Shown here: in pieces, positions 8,377-17,894 of the stretch
Numbering within the stretch: the stretch's first letter is position 1
How the letters are laid out: each line of letters begins with the position of its first letter
Origin: Wansuia hejianensis
GTDB lineage: Bacteria > Bacillota > Clostridia > Lachnospirales > Lachnospiraceae
DNA: 64,000 bases
Reading direction: 5' to 3'
Assembly: GCF_014337215.1 (NCBI RefSeq)
Contig: NZ_CP060635.1
Span: 1,005,501 to 1,069,500, forward strand
Made by a program: the position numbers and the translations under genes
Notes under the pieces: model-generated
Told to the model about the DNA's origin: nothing
The model's database searches: none
The model's input: only the letters and a program-made list of their open reading frames with translations

Positions 8377-9194
8377 AAAAGAGAAATATCGGTTTTACCG
8401 CAGCGTGTGTGCTTTTGGGAGCTATTCTGCTGATGAGTGTCCTGGCCCCTTTACTTGCGCCATACGACCCCAATCAGATCGATATGAAAAATGCGCTGGC
8501 CGGGCCTTCTGCCGCTCATTGGCTGGGAACAGACAACATAGGCAGAGATTTTTTCAGCCGCGTGATGTATGGGGGACGTCAGTCTATACTGCTGGCGCTG
8601 GCGGCTACCAGCCTGTCCATGGGCCTGGGCTGTGTGATCGGACTGATCGCCGGCTATTTCGGCGGCATACTTGACCTGGTCATCACTTCCGTATCAAACA
8701 TCTTTCAGGGACTTCCCGGAATGACTATGATGATCGCAATTGCGGGTATTATGGGCTCCGGGGTACACAGCATGCTCCTTGCCCTGGTACTGACCTCCTG
8801 GGTCGGATTCTCCAGACTTGTACGGGGTGAAGTCATGAAGGTGAAACAGGAAGCTTTTATTGATGGACTGAGAAGCATAGGGGCGGGAAACGGCCGGATA
8901 CTCTTCCTGCACATAGCGCCTAATCTGCTGAGCAGTATACTGATCATTTTTGCAACCCGAATTGCAGGTTCCATTTTATCGGTAGCTGCGCTGAGTTTCC
9001 TGGGGCTGGGCCTTCAGCCGCCCACGCCTGACTGGAGTATCATGATCAATGAGGCGAGAGCCTATTACCGGACCAATCCCCTTCTGGCAATCGCGCCGGG
9101 CATTTGCATCGTCTGCCTGTCTTTCAGCATCAATGTCATTGCAGACGGACTCCGGGACCGTTTTGATGTGCGCAGAGACAGTATACCGGATTAA
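8373..9194 (+). CDS. ABC importer permease, DppC/NikC type
   Basis: Second permease of the importer (273 aa). Family features: a first membrane helix, the LAPYDPNQID segment, HWLGTDNIGRDFFSR near residue 50, and the EAA loop DGLRSIGAGNGRI. It starts with GTG at 8373, overlapping the upstream stop by four bases. The two ATPase genes follow after 20 bp. Confidence 0.9.
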   Translation: MKKRNIGFTAACVLLGAILLMSVLAPLLAPYDPNQIDMKNALAGPSAAHWLGTDNIGRDFFSRVMYGGRQSILLALAATSLSMGLGCVIGLIAGYFGGILDLVITSVSNIFQGLPGMTMMIAIAGIMGSGVHSMLLALVLTSWVGFSRLVRGEVMKVKQEAFIDGLRSIGAGNGRILFLHIAPNLLSSILIIFATRIAGSILSVAALSFLGLGLQPPTPDWSIMINEARAYYRTNPLLAIAPGICIVCLSFSINVIADGLRDRFDVRRDSIPD

Positions 9195-9214
9195 TTGGTA
9201 AGAAAGGATTGGCT

Positions 9215-10162
9215 ATGGGAGAAAATATTATACTTAAAGATTTCAGCGTCAGCTTTCAGACCTCCCAGGGGGAGGTAAAAGCTGTCCGCGGGGTAAATAC
9301 TGTGTTCGAGTCCGGAAAGGTAACGGGAATGATCGGTGAAAGCGGGAGCGGTAAATCTGTGCTGGGAATGGGGATTCTCAAACTGCTTGCTGCAAACGCC
9401 AGGATCAGCGGACAGTGTTATTACGGAGATGAAGAAATCAGCGCCTACACAGAAAAGCAGATGACCTCTTTCAGAGGCTTGAAAATTGGCCTGATCCCAC
9501 AAAATCCTGCGGAATCCCTTGATCCGGTGATCCGCATTAAAAAGCAGCTGATTGAGGCTGTAACCACTCATGACCGTTCCCGAAAGAAGGAAGCTGAAGA
9601 CAGGTATTGTCTATTAATGAAAAGATTTGGTTTTAAAGACCCGGAATCAATCGGACGCAAATACTCCTTTCAGTTGAGCGGAGGCATGAATCAGAGAATC
9701 ATATCGGTACTCGGCCTGATGTGCAGCCCCGGCTGGATGCTGGCGGATGAGCCTACAAAAGGTCTGGATGCGATTTTACGAAAGCAGGTCTATGGGGTCC
9801 TCAGAGAGGTATTAAAGCGTGATACAGAGAGCATGATAGTCATCACTCATGACATAATACTGGCAAGACGGCTGTGTGACAATATTCTGGTTCTCTACCA
9901 GGGTGAGGTTCTGGAGCAGGGCAGTGCGGAACTGGTTCTGGAAAGCCCTCTTCATCCTTATACAACAGGATTGATCGCATCCCTGCCGTCTCATGGAATG
10001 GTTCCAATTCCGTTTCCCATGGCGGAACGGTCCGGCAGGCCCGGCTGTGTGTTTTATCCCAGATGCCCGTACGGAACAGAGCGCTGCGGAAGTGAAAAGC
10101 CCTGCGATTACACCGTTCCGGACGGCAGAAAGGTCAGGTGTTTCCGGTATGCTCAGAGTTGA
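9215..10162 (+). CDS. ABC importer ATPase, DppD/NikD type
   Basis: Nucleotide-binding subunit (315 aa). Walker A is GESGSGKS, the signature is LSGGMNQR, Walker B is WMLADEP and the H-loop is VITHD. The C-terminal extension has the C-x6-C-type cysteine cluster (PRCPYGTERCGSEKPC) typical of oligopeptide/dipeptide/nickel ATPases. The ATG at 9215 has AAAGGA at 9203-9208. Its 3' end overlaps the second ATPase by 14 bases. Confidence 0.9.
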   Translation: MGENIILKDFSVSFQTSQGEVKAVRGVNTVFESGKVTGMIGESGSGKSVLGMGILKLLAANARISGQCYYGDEEISAYTEKQMTSFRGLKIGLIPQNPAESLDPVIRIKKQLIEAVTTHDRSRKKEAEDRYCLLMKRFGFKDPESIGRKYSFQLSGGMNQRIISVLGLMCSPGWMLADEPTKGLDAILRKQVYGVLREVLKRDTESMIVITHDIILARRLCDNILVLYQGEVLEQGSAELVLESPLHPYTTGLIASLPSHGMVPIPFPMAERSGRPGCVFYPRCPYGTERCGSEKPCDYTVPDGRKVRCFRYAQS

Positions 10163-10916
10163 GAATCTAAAAAAACATTTTGTCATTGGTGTAATCAGAA
10201 AGCACCGTGTGGACGCAGTCAAAGGCGTTTCCTTTGAAATCCCAGAAGGAGGCAGCCTGGGAATAGCGGGGAACAGCGGATGTGGAAAATCTACGATCGC
10301 CCGTATCCTCATGGGCCTTGAAGAGCCGGACTGCGGAACTATCTATCTGGACGGAGAACGCCAGGACGCCCTGTCTGCCTCGGCGGTCAGGATCAGAAAG
10401 AAAAAAATGCAAATGATATTTCAGCATCCGGAAGCCTCCCTGGACCCACAGAAGACCATTCTTTCCAGCATGATGGAGCCTATGGTTATCCATAAAATGT
10501 GTGAAAGCACCCGGGGACGAAAAGAGCGAATCCGTGAACTCTTTGAACTGGTGGGAATTTCTGAAAGCCTTTTTTCCAGATATCCTCATCAGATCAGCGG
10601 CGGTGAAGCCCAGAGAATAATGATTGCAAGAGCACTGACGCTGGAACCCAAAGTCCTGATTCTGGACGAACCCACTTCCATGCTGGATGTGTCCATTCAG
10701 GCTCATATGATGAATCTATTAAAAGATCTGGGACACAAAATGAATTTAACCTATCTGTTTATTTCACATGACCTTGAAGTCCTGAGCTGGTTTTGCAGCC
10801 ATATCTGCATCATGAACCAGGGGACATTTGTGGAAACCGGAAAAACCGAGGAAATTATTCATCATCCCGGACACCCGTTTACCCGTGAACTGGTGGAAAG
10901 TTTCTCTGAATTTTAA
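10149..10916 (+). CDS. ABC importer ATPase, DppF/NikE type
   Basis: Second nucleotide-binding subunit (255 aa). Walker A GNSGCGKST, signature ISGGEAQR, Walker B LILDEPTSMLD, H-loop ISHD. The ATG at 10149 lies inside the upstream ATPase gene; the longer frame starting at 9993 is overlap. It lacks the long cysteine-bearing tail of its partner, as usual for the NikE side, so the two form a heterodimer. The LysR-methyltransferase gene follows after 14 bp. Confidence 0.88.
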   Translation: MLRVENLKKHFVIGVIRKHRVDAVKGVSFEIPEGGSLGIAGNSGCGKSTIARILMGLEEPDCGTIYLDGERQDALSASAVRIRKKKMQMIFQHPEASLDPQKTILSSMMEPMVIHKMCESTRGRKERIRELFELVGISESLFSRYPHQISGGEAQRIMIARALTLEPKVLILDEPTSMLDVSIQAHMMNLLKDLGHKMNLTYLFISHDLEVLSWFCSHICIMNQGTFVETGKTEEIIHHPGHPFTRELVESFSEF

Positions 10917-10930
10917 AAAGGAGACAGTGA

Positions 10931-12694
10931 ATGAATCAGCATAATATTCAATATTTCTTAACGGCTGTGGAAGAGCAGAGCTTCAGCAGGACAGCCAGGA
11001 AATACTTTGTCAGCCAGGCCGCGGTAACTCAGCAGATCGCCTCCATTGAAAAAGAGCTTCAAACAGTCCTGTTTATAAGGAAAAACAATGGGATTGAGGT
11101 GACAGAGGCAGGACTGTATTTTTATGAAAAAATAAAAAAACTGTTGGAAGAATACAGAGAGATATCCGGTAATCTCCGCCGTTTCCGGGAAGAAAAGCCG
11201 GAGACTCTGCTGATCGGCGTATCAACACTCCAGGAATATGAATGGTTAATCCCCTGCCTGAAGAAATTCAGCGAAACAGATAAAAGGACCGGCTTCCAGG
11301 TAAGAGCAGGCTCTCCCGGACAGCTCCGGGATATGCTGAAGAATGGCAAGCTTTCTTTCTTTTTATCAGATAATCCTATATTTGCTGAGGAAGACGGGCT
11401 GGAAGCACTGCCTGCCTATTGTACCGGTATCAGCATCATTGCGGGGACGGGAAGTCCGCTGTTTGATAAAGAGGAGATCGGTATTGAAGATTTGAAGGGC
11501 ATACCGCTGATCTTGGCCGAAGCTGAAAGACGTGATACAGAGTGGTGCGATTTTGAGTTTTACCGGTTTTGCCGGAGCGCCGGTTTTGTGCCAGAGGTAT
11601 CCGGCCATGCGGCCAGCTTTTTAGAAGCAGTTATTCTCGCAGATGAGGGAAAAGGCGTGGTTGTATATATGGAGGATATATCCGGCAGATACAGGGAAAG
11701 TCCCTTCAGAAAGATCAGGCAGCTAAAGGTATCCGTTTGCATGCAAAAGTTCCTAATCCACCGAAGAAAAGAAGAAAATCCGGACCTGCTGCGCCTGCTG
11801 AAATATTTGTCGGGGGCAGAGCGGAGTCACCAAAAGATCGGACGTGCAGATCTGAAATCTGATTTCGGGGTTCTCTGGAAAGAGGCGCTGAAGCAGGAAG
11901 ACGGCTCTTATAGCCGACGTCTCCTGGATGATACGGCAGAAATTGATTTCTGGCATCGCTTTATGGAGAAGAAGAGCATCTACCGGCAAGATCCCTGGGC
12001 GGTACGCATGTCCGGCGTGGTCACGGAGCTGATTCGGGACATGCGCCCGGAAAGCATTCTGGAAATAGGACCTGGCTGGGGGAATTATACGATGGATCTC
12101 GCCTCAATCTGCGAAGAAATGTATTGCCTGGATCTCTCACCGGATGTGCTGGACTATATCAAACTATGGGCGAAAAAGCTCAATAAGCCGGAAATACGGA
12201 CAATTTTGAGCAAATGGGAGGATTATGAAGAGGATCGGACCTATGACATTATTTTTGCTTACAACTGTTTTTACAGAATGCTGCATCTGCGGGAGTGCCT
12301 GGAGAAAATGAACCGCATGGCTGGGAAGCTGTGCATCATCGGCATGGGTCTAGGGGAGGTGGAGAATTATTACAGGGAAATGGAAAAAGCCCTGCAGGTG
12401 CGTCTGGCATATGATAAAAAAGATTATATCTATTTTATCAACATTCTATATCAGATGGGAATTGATGCCAACATACAGATCATACCTCTCTCAAAAGATA
12501 TTACGTTCCAGACCTGGGAGCAGGTGGTGCAATATGGAACCTCCTGCCTCTATGAACGCCAGGCTGAGATGAACAGTCACGGACCGGAGATAGAGAATAT
12601 ACTGAAGAAATATTTCCTCAGAAAACGGGATGGCAGTTATCACTACCGATATGACTACAGAGGGACACTGATCTATTGGAAGCCAGCTGGATGA
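10931..12694 (+). CDS. LysR-type regulator fused to a SAM-dependent methyltransferase
   Basis: One uninterrupted 587-residue frame. Residues 1-60 are a LysR winged helix (HTH around 17-42, with FSRTARKYFVSQAAVTQQI). Residues about 90-290 fit a LysR effector-binding domain. From about 330 the protein becomes a class I methyltransferase with SAM-binding motif I, LEIGPGWGNY (377-386), followed by an acidic strand end (YCLDLSP). AAGGAGA precedes the ATG, and it is the last gene of the cobalamin-riboswitch operon. LysR proteins are normally about 300 aa, so the fusion is unusual. The methyltransferase may modify the imported ligand, or the module may sense SAM; neither is shown. Confidence 0.85.
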   Translation: MNQHNIQYFLTAVEEQSFSRTARKYFVSQAAVTQQIASIEKELQTVLFIRKNNGIEVTEAGLYFYEKIKKLLEEYREISGNLRRFREEKPETLLIGVSTLQEYEWLIPCLKKFSETDKRTGFQVRAGSPGQLRDMLKNGKLSFFLSDNPIFAEEDGLEALPAYCTGISIIAGTGSPLFDKEEIGIEDLKGIPLILAEAERRDTEWCDFEFYRFCRSAGFVPEVSGHAASFLEAVILADEGKGVVVYMEDISGRYRESPFRKIRQLKVSVCMQKFLIHRRKEENPDLLRLLKYLSGAERSHQKIGRADLKSDFGVLWKEALKQEDGSYSRRLLDDTAEIDFWHRFMEKKSIYRQDPWAVRMSGVVTELIRDMRPESILEIGPGWGNYTMDLASICEEMYCLDLSPDVLDYIKLWAKKLNKPEIRTILSKWEDYEEDRTYDIIFAYNCFYRMLHLRECLEKMNRMAGKLCIIGMGLGEVENYYREMEKALQVRLAYDKKDYIYFINILYQMGIDANIQIIPLSKDITFQTWEQVVQYGTSCLYERQAEMNSHGPEIENILKKYFLRKRDGSYHYRYDYRGTLIYWKPAG

Positions 12695-12742
12695 CGGCAA
12701 TCAGATTCGTCCCGGCATGATACATAATTTAAATTATTTCTG

Positions 12743-12780
12743 TTCAGAGACATTCTTCGGAATGTCTCTGAAACTTTTCC
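12743..12780 (+). terminator. Terminator of the importer operon
   Basis: 13-bp perfect stem (12743-12755 with 12760-12772) closed by a TTCG tetraloop, followed by ACTTTTCCTT. Confidence 0.9.
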
Positions 12781-12855
12781 TTGAGTAATGGTGGGGATGA
12801 TGGTAAAATACAAATGGAGTGTAATCTGGGGATTATTAATTAAGGAGCATAAAAG

Positions 12856-14181
12856 TTGTTCAATAAAAAGAATAAGCATATCAACATAAATATCGGGACA
12901 GTGATCTTTGGAGCATTGTTCCTCTATTTAGTCATAACCGTCATCATTTATCTGACGGCGGACCATATTTCATCTTATCAGGTGACATCAGGACCCTTAT
13001 CCAAAAATGAAACATATACGGCCCTTGCCATGAGATCAGAGGAAGTGGTAAATGCCACAACGGGAGGCTATGTCAGTTATTTTCTGGCCGACAGCTCAAA
13101 GGTTGCGAAAAATGGTACTATTTGCGGAATCAGCGACACACAGAATCTCCTGGAGAATAAAACCTTAACCTCCTCGGATCTGGCTGAGCTGCGTTCCATT
13201 GTTTCCCGGTATTCCAAATCTTTTGATGGTAATGATTTCAACTCTGTCTATGATCTCAAATATTCTCTGGACGGAGCTGTTCTGAATACAGGTGATTCAT
13301 CCACAATCGCCGGAACTATGTGTACGGCGGACAGTGATGGAATCGTCGCTTATTCCTGTGACGGGTATGAATATCTGACACCGGAAGAACTGACAGCCGA
13401 CAATTTCCGCACAAAGTCCTATAAGAAAAACAAGCTGAGAACGAATGACCAGATCAGTGCAGGCGACCCGCTGTACCGACTGATCAAGAGCGAGACATGG
13501 TCTATCGTCATACCGGTGACGGACAAGCAGACAGTCCGCCTGGCCTCCCATGACCGGATTAAGGTCAAATTTTTAAAGGACGGGCACAGCGAAACCGGGC
13601 AGCTGAATCTATTCGTCGCCGGGGATCAGAGATACGTCAGGATAACCTTCACAAGTGGGATGCTGCGCTACTGCAATGAACGTTTTCTGGACGTAGAGCT
13701 GGTGACAAATACGAAAAGCGGACTGAAAATACCCGTATCCTCAATCGTCACTAAGGAATTTTATACTGTCCCAGTCTCTCTGAAGACCACCAGCGGAGAG
13801 AATGGTGAAGTCGGTTTCTTGCAGGAGATCATTGATGAAGACGGTAAAATCACCACCAGTTTCATCGAAACTACTCTCTATGCGGAAGACGCGGGAGACG
13901 GCAGCACTGAAGCTGTATATTATGTGGATAAAGATGTGTTTCATGATGGGGACGTCCTGGTTCAGCCGGATTCCAACACCCGCTTTACCATCGGGGCGAC
14001 CGCCACGCTGGACGGAGTGTACTGCATTAACAAGGGGTATGCTGTTTTCCGTAAAATTTCTATAATAGACCAGAATGAGGAATATTGCATCGTAGACTCA
14101 GGAACTACATTTGGAATTTCGCAATACGATTACATTGTCCGCAACGGCAACAGTGTAAAAGAAGAAGATATCCTGTATTAA
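12856..14181 (+). CDS. HlyD-like membrane-fusion/adaptor protein
   Basis: 441 aa with one N-terminal membrane helix (about residues 14-36) and a large extracytoplasmic part that begins with a biotinyl/lipoyl-like beta segment (EEVVNATTGGYVSYFLADSSKV), as in HlyD/efflux adaptor proteins. The start is TTG at 12856 with TAAGGAG at 12841-12847. It lies directly upstream of yggS-sepF-ylmH, so a cell-envelope or division role is plausible but not shown. No exporter partner is nearby. The assignment to the adaptor fold is moderate. Confidence 0.7.
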   Translation: MFNKKNKHININIGTVIFGALFLYLVITVIIYLTADHISSYQVTSGPLSKNETYTALAMRSEEVVNATTGGYVSYFLADSSKVAKNGTICGISDTQNLLENKTLTSSDLAELRSIVSRYSKSFDGNDFNSVYDLKYSLDGAVLNTGDSSTIAGTMCTADSDGIVAYSCDGYEYLTPEELTADNFRTKSYKKNKLRTNDQISAGDPLYRLIKSETWSIVIPVTDKQTVRLASHDRIKVKFLKDGHSETGQLNLFVAGDQRYVRITFTSGMLRYCNERFLDVELVTNTKSGLKIPVSSIVTKEFYTVPVSLKTTSGENGEVGFLQEIIDEDGKITTSFIETTLYAEDAGDGSTEAVYYVDKDVFHDGDVLVQPDSNTRFTIGATATLDGVYCINKGYAVFRKISIIDQNEEYCIVDSGTTFGISQYDYIVRNGNSVKEEDILY

Positions 14182-14195
14182 AGGAGGAATTGAAC

Positions 14196-14894
14196 ATGCT
14201 GCAGGAAAATTATGAAACAGTTGAACAAAAGATCCGGGAAGCTTGCGACAGATGCGGCAGAGAACGCAGCGAGGTAACGCTGATTGCAGTCAGCAAGACC
14301 AAACCGGTAGAGATGCTTCAGGAAATCTATGATTTGAACCAGCGGGACTTTGGAGAGAACAAAGTACAGGAGCTGACTGGAAAATACGAAGTGATGCCAA
14401 AAGATATCCGCTGGCATCTGATCGGACATCTTCAACAGAACAAAGTAAAATATATTGTAGATAAAGCCTGTCTGATCCATTCCGTGGATTCTCTCCGTCT
14501 GGCCGAAACCATCAATAAGGAAGCCGGCAAGCACAACTGTACAGTCCCTGTGCTGATAGAAGTCAATGTAGCTGAAGAGGAAAGCAAATTCGGGGTAAAA
14601 GTATCTGAGACACTGCCTCTCATAGAGGCGATTTCATTGCTTCCTGGAATATCTGTCCAGGGCCTGATGACAATAGCACCATATGTTACCGATCCGGAAG
14701 AAAATCGGCCTGTTTTCAAAAAATTAAAGGAATTAAGTGTTGACATTGAGAACAAAAACATTAATAATGTTACTATGAGTGTTTTGAGTATGGGAATGAC
14801 TGGTGATTACGAAGTTGCTATCGAGGAAGGTGCCACCATGGTCCGTGTAGGGACAGGCATTTTCGGTGAACGCGATTACAGCATTCAGAAATAA
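14196..14894 (+). CDS. yggS: Pyridoxal-phosphate homeostasis protein, YggS/PLPBP family
   Basis: Single-domain alanine-racemase-like TIM barrel (232 aa) that binds pyridoxal phosphate without known catalysis. The PLP lysine lies in the N-terminal strand IAVSKTKP, and FGENKVQEL, WHLIGHLQQNK and SMGMTGDYEVAI are family signatures. AAGGAGG precedes the ATG at 14196; the longer frame from 14085 overlaps the upstream gene. Its position next to sepF is conserved in Gram-positive bacteria. Confidence 0.95.
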   Translation: MLQENYETVEQKIREACDRCGRERSEVTLIAVSKTKPVEMLQEIYDLNQRDFGENKVQELTGKYEVMPKDIRWHLIGHLQQNKVKYIVDKACLIHSVDSLRLAETINKEAGKHNCTVPVLIEVNVAEEESKFGVKVSETLPLIEAISLLPGISVQGLMTIAPYVTDPEENRPVFKKLKELSVDIENKNINNVTMSVLSMGMTGDYEVAIEEGATMVRVGTGIFGERDYSIQK

Positions 14895-14913
14895 AATCAA
14901 TAGGAGAGAAATC

Positions 14914-15483
14914 ATGAGTGTTTTGGACAAGTTTTTAGATGCAATCCGTTTGAATGATGACTACGATGAAGATGATGAGTTTTTTGATGACGATGATATA
15001 GATGAAATGGATGAAGCTCCAAAGCCTAAGAAACGTTTTTTCAAAAAGATGGCCGACGATGATCTGGATGATGATGAAGAATACAGGCCTAAGAAACAGG
15101 CGTCCAAGGTCGCTTCCACCCCCGTCAAGCAGGTGAAGCAGCCAAAAACCGCCGTTTCTTCCAAAGTTACACCCATGCGCAAGCGGGCTTCCAACAGCGG
15201 AATGGAGGTCTGTGTGATCAAACCTTCCTCAATGGAAGATACCCGGGAGATCGCCGACACACTGCTGGCTAATTGTACGGTTGTGCTGAATCTGGAGGGA
15301 ATAGACGTGGAAGTGGCTCAGAGAATTATTGATTTCTCTTCCGGTGCCTGTTACTCCATCAACGGAAGCCTGCAGAAGGTTTCCAGCTATATCTTTATTC
15401 TGACCCCTGCCAGCGTTGAGATATCCGGCGATATCCAGGATATTCTGAACGGCGCGATACCGTCGATCCGTACAGAGTTTTGA
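14914..15483 (+). CDS. sepF: Cell division protein SepF
   Basis: SepF (189 aa) polymerises on the membrane and tethers FtsZ. An N-terminal amphipathic segment (MSVLDKFLDAIRLN) is followed by a very acidic Asp/Glu linker, a basic patch, and the conserved SepF domain (about residues 100-175: VCVIKPSSMEDTREIADTL, then VVLNLEGID and FSSGACYSINGS). TAGGAGAG precedes the ATG. One base separates its stop from ylmH. Confidence 0.95.
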   Translation: MSVLDKFLDAIRLNDDYDEDDEFFDDDDIDEMDEAPKPKKRFFKKMADDDLDDDEEYRPKKQASKVASTPVKQVKQPKTAVSSKVTPMRKRASNSGMEVCVIKPSSMEDTREIADTLLANCTVVLNLEGIDVEVAQRIIDFSSGACYSINGSLQKVSSYIFILTPASVEISGDIQDILNGAIPSIRTEF

Positions 15484-15484
15484 C

Positions 15485-16237
15485 ATGGAACGTGAAGAAC
15501 TGTTTTGCAGAAGAATGGAAGAACTGGCAGATGCCGCTTACAGCAGGGGCATTGTAACTTTCAGCGATTTTCTGGATTTATATGAACTTCATATGATACA
15601 TGGCATAGACTGGAGGGGACACGGCGTCACTGTCGCTCACTCTGGAGGCTATGATTCGGCAGAGCGTCAGATAGCAGCATTTCTTCCTGATGCTCTGCTC
15701 TTTGAGTGGCAATATCCCTGGAAGTGTCTGAAAGTATTGCCGGCTGCGCCTAAGTTTGCAGAGACTCTGACCCATAGAGACTATCTGGGATCCATCCTGG
15801 GTCTCGGTATTGAACGCTGCAAAATCGGTGATATCTTAGTGAAAGGAAATGAAGCCTGCTTTTTCTGTCAGGAAAGAATGGCTGATTTTCTGCTGCAAGA
15901 GCTGAGGACCGTCCGGCATACGTCTGTTACCGTAGAAGCTTGCGATTTCCAGGAACAGGGCTTTCGGCCCGAAGAGGAAGAGATTACGGGAACAGTCGCC
16001 TCTGTTCGGCTAGATTCAGTGATTTCCCTGGCGTTTAGCATATCCCGCTCTTCCACCGCGCCACTGATTGAAGGGGGGAAGGTATTTGTGAACGGAAAGC
16101 TCATCACATCAAATGGCTACCATTTGAATGAAGGAGATCTCATCTCTGTCCGCGGACAGGGCAAATTCCGTTATGGTTCCATGATGAATCAGACAAAAAA
16201 GGGCAGAAAGCTGATCAATTTATTCCGCTATATTTAG
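15485..16237 (+). CDS. S4-domain RNA-binding protein YlmH
   Basis: 250 aa, with a C-terminal S4 RNA-binding domain (RLDSVISLAFSISRSSTAPLIEGGKVFVNG) and the N-terminal domain found in YlmH, which binds stalled ribosomal particles in Bacillus. It lies directly after sepF, as in many Firmicutes. The ATG at 15485 has a weak ribosome site and almost abuts the sepF stop, suggesting coupling. Confidence 0.9.
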   Translation: MEREELFCRRMEELADAAYSRGIVTFSDFLDLYELHMIHGIDWRGHGVTVAHSGGYDSAERQIAAFLPDALLFEWQYPWKCLKVLPAAPKFAETLTHRDYLGSILGLGIERCKIGDILVKGNEACFFCQERMADFLLQELRTVRHTSVTVEACDFQEQGFRPEEEEITGTVASVRLDSVISLAFSISRSSTAPLIEGGKVFVNGKLITSNGYHLNEGDLISVRGQGKFRYGSMMNQTKKGRKLINLFRYI

Positions 16238-16267
16238 TTTTCAACGTGTAATAAGGAGGAGAAGAGC

Positions 16268-17368
16268 ATGGAGTCTCTAATTGTACAGCGTGAACATGAA
16301 GGTCTTGAGTTTTCCTATGAGATCATTTGGGAACGTGGTTTTGATGGGCTTTCCGGGGCGCTGGACAGGCTGCGGCTGCCATACAGGAAAATCTGTATTG
16401 TCTCAGACCACAATGTGGCGGAGCTTTATTTAAAAGATGTAGAGCGGGCGCTTTCGTCAACAGGCTGCCCGGTAAGTGCCTTTGTTTTTCCCGCAGGAGA
16501 GGAGCATAAAAATCTTAGTACAGTGCAAGAACTGTATCGATACCTGATTGAAAACAGATTTGAACGCAAGGATCTCCTTGTCGCCCTGGGCGGCGGCGTC
16601 GTAGGGGATTTGACTGGATTTGCGGCTGCTACTTATTTACGTGGAATTGCTTTCATCCAGGTCCCAACCACATTGCTGGCTCAGGTGGACAGCAGCGTCG
16701 GAGGAAAGACGGGCGTGGATTTCGATAAATATAAGAATATGGTGGGCGCGTTTTATCAGCCGAGACTAGTCTATATGAACAGCGAAACTCTGAAAACTTT
16801 GCCTTGCGATCAGTTCGCTTCTGGAATGGGGGAAGTGCTGAAAACGGGACTTATACGTAATCGTGACTTTTATGGCTGGATCATTGAACAGCAGGCGCAG
16901 ATTGAGCTGCGAAATCCGGAAACGATGGATCATCTGATCCGGGAATGCTGCAGAGTGAAAGCTGCCGTGGTAGAAGAGGACCCTAAAGAACAGGGGGTGC
17001 GGGCAATCTTGAACCTGGGCCATACACTCGGGCACGCCATAGAAAAGCTGATGAATTTCCAGATGCTGCACGGTCAGTGTGTGGCGGTAGGAACCGTAGG
17101 AGCCGCCTACCTCTCATACAGGCGGGGGTACCTGACTGAGGAAGAATACCTTCAGATCGTCCGTACAAATCTTGCATTCCGGCTTCCTGTGTCAGTCCGG
17201 GGATTGAAACAGGAAGATATCCTGGGGGCAACGAAATCCGACAAAAAAATGGAAGAGGGCAAGATAAAATTCGTTCTGTTAAAAAATATCGGGGAAGCAG
17301 TCCTGGACCGGTCGGTTACCGATCAGGAATTACTTGATACCATCGCTATACTGAATGAGGAAGCATAA
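16268..17368 (+). CDS. aroB: 3-dehydroquinate synthase
   Basis: Second step of the shikimate pathway: 3-deoxy-D-arabino-heptulosonate 7-phosphate to 3-dehydroquinate, using NAD and a divalent metal. GGGVVGDLTGFAAATYLRG and the VPTTLLAQVDSSVGGKTG block bind NAD and substrate; metal ligands include Glu in GMGEVLKTG and His in LGHTLGHAIE. 366 aa is normal. AAGGAGGAG precedes the ATG. No other aromatic genes are nearby, and aroB here interrupts the usual ylmH-lspA order. Confidence 0.95.
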   Translation: MESLIVQREHEGLEFSYEIIWERGFDGLSGALDRLRLPYRKICIVSDHNVAELYLKDVERALSSTGCPVSAFVFPAGEEHKNLSTVQELYRYLIENRFERKDLLVALGGGVVGDLTGFAAATYLRGIAFIQVPTTLLAQVDSSVGGKTGVDFDKYKNMVGAFYQPRLVYMNSETLKTLPCDQFASGMGEVLKTGLIRNRDFYGWIIEQQAQIELRNPETMDHLIRECCRVKAAVVEEDPKEQGVRAILNLGHTLGHAIEKLMNFQMLHGQCVAVGTVGAAYLSYRRGYLTEEEYLQIVRTNLAFRLPVSVRGLKQEDILGATKSDKKMEEGKIKFVLLKNIGEAVLDRSVTDQELLDTIAILNEEA

Positions 17369-17369
17369 T

Positions 17370-17891
17370 ATGGAAAAAAACAAAAACACATTCATCAGTG
17401 CATCATTAGTGTTAGCAGGGCTCGCCGCACTGATCGGCCTGGACCAGTGGACAAAGCATCTGGCAGTTCTTTTTCTGAAAGGAAAAGATCCTGTAATTCT
17501 GATTCCCGGAGTCCTTCAGCTTCAATATCTGGAGAACCGCGGCGCGGCTTTTGGAATGCTGCAGAACAAGCAGTGGATTTTCTGGATCCTGACCGCCGCT
17601 TTTCTGGTTGTTGCGGTTATATTCTATATAAAAATACCGAAAACAAAACGGTATGTACCGCTCATTACCACTGCAGTTGTCCTGGTGGCAGGTGCTGTCG
17701 GCAATTTTATCGACCGCCTGGCCAATCAATATGTGGTAGATTTCGTCTATTTTTCACTGATTGATTTTCCGATCTTTAACACAGCGGATATTTATGTGAC
17801 GCTTTCGGTGATCGTACTTTTGATACTGATATTCTTTTATTATAAAGAAGAAGATTTTAAATTTATCATGAAAAAGAAATCCGGAGAATAA
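17370..17891 (+). CDS. lspA: Lipoprotein signal peptidase
   Basis: Type II signal peptidase (173 aa, four membrane helices) that cleaves prolipoproteins such as the binding protein at 5735. The two catalytic aspartates lie in VVDFVYF and FNTADIYV, and the ENRGAAFG and GNFIDR signatures are intact. The ATG at 17370 has GAGGAAG six bases upstream and starts one base after the aroB stop; the in-frame ATG at 17355 lies within aroB. Confidence 0.95.
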   Translation: MEKNKNTFISASLVLAGLAALIGLDQWTKHLAVLFLKGKDPVILIPGVLQLQYLENRGAAFGMLQNKQWIFWILTAAFLVVAVIFYIKIPKTKRYVPLITTAVVLVAGAVGNFIDRLANQYVVDFVYFSLIDFPIFNTADIYVTLSVIVLLILIFFYYKEEDFKFIMKKKSGE

Positions 17892-17894
17892 TAT

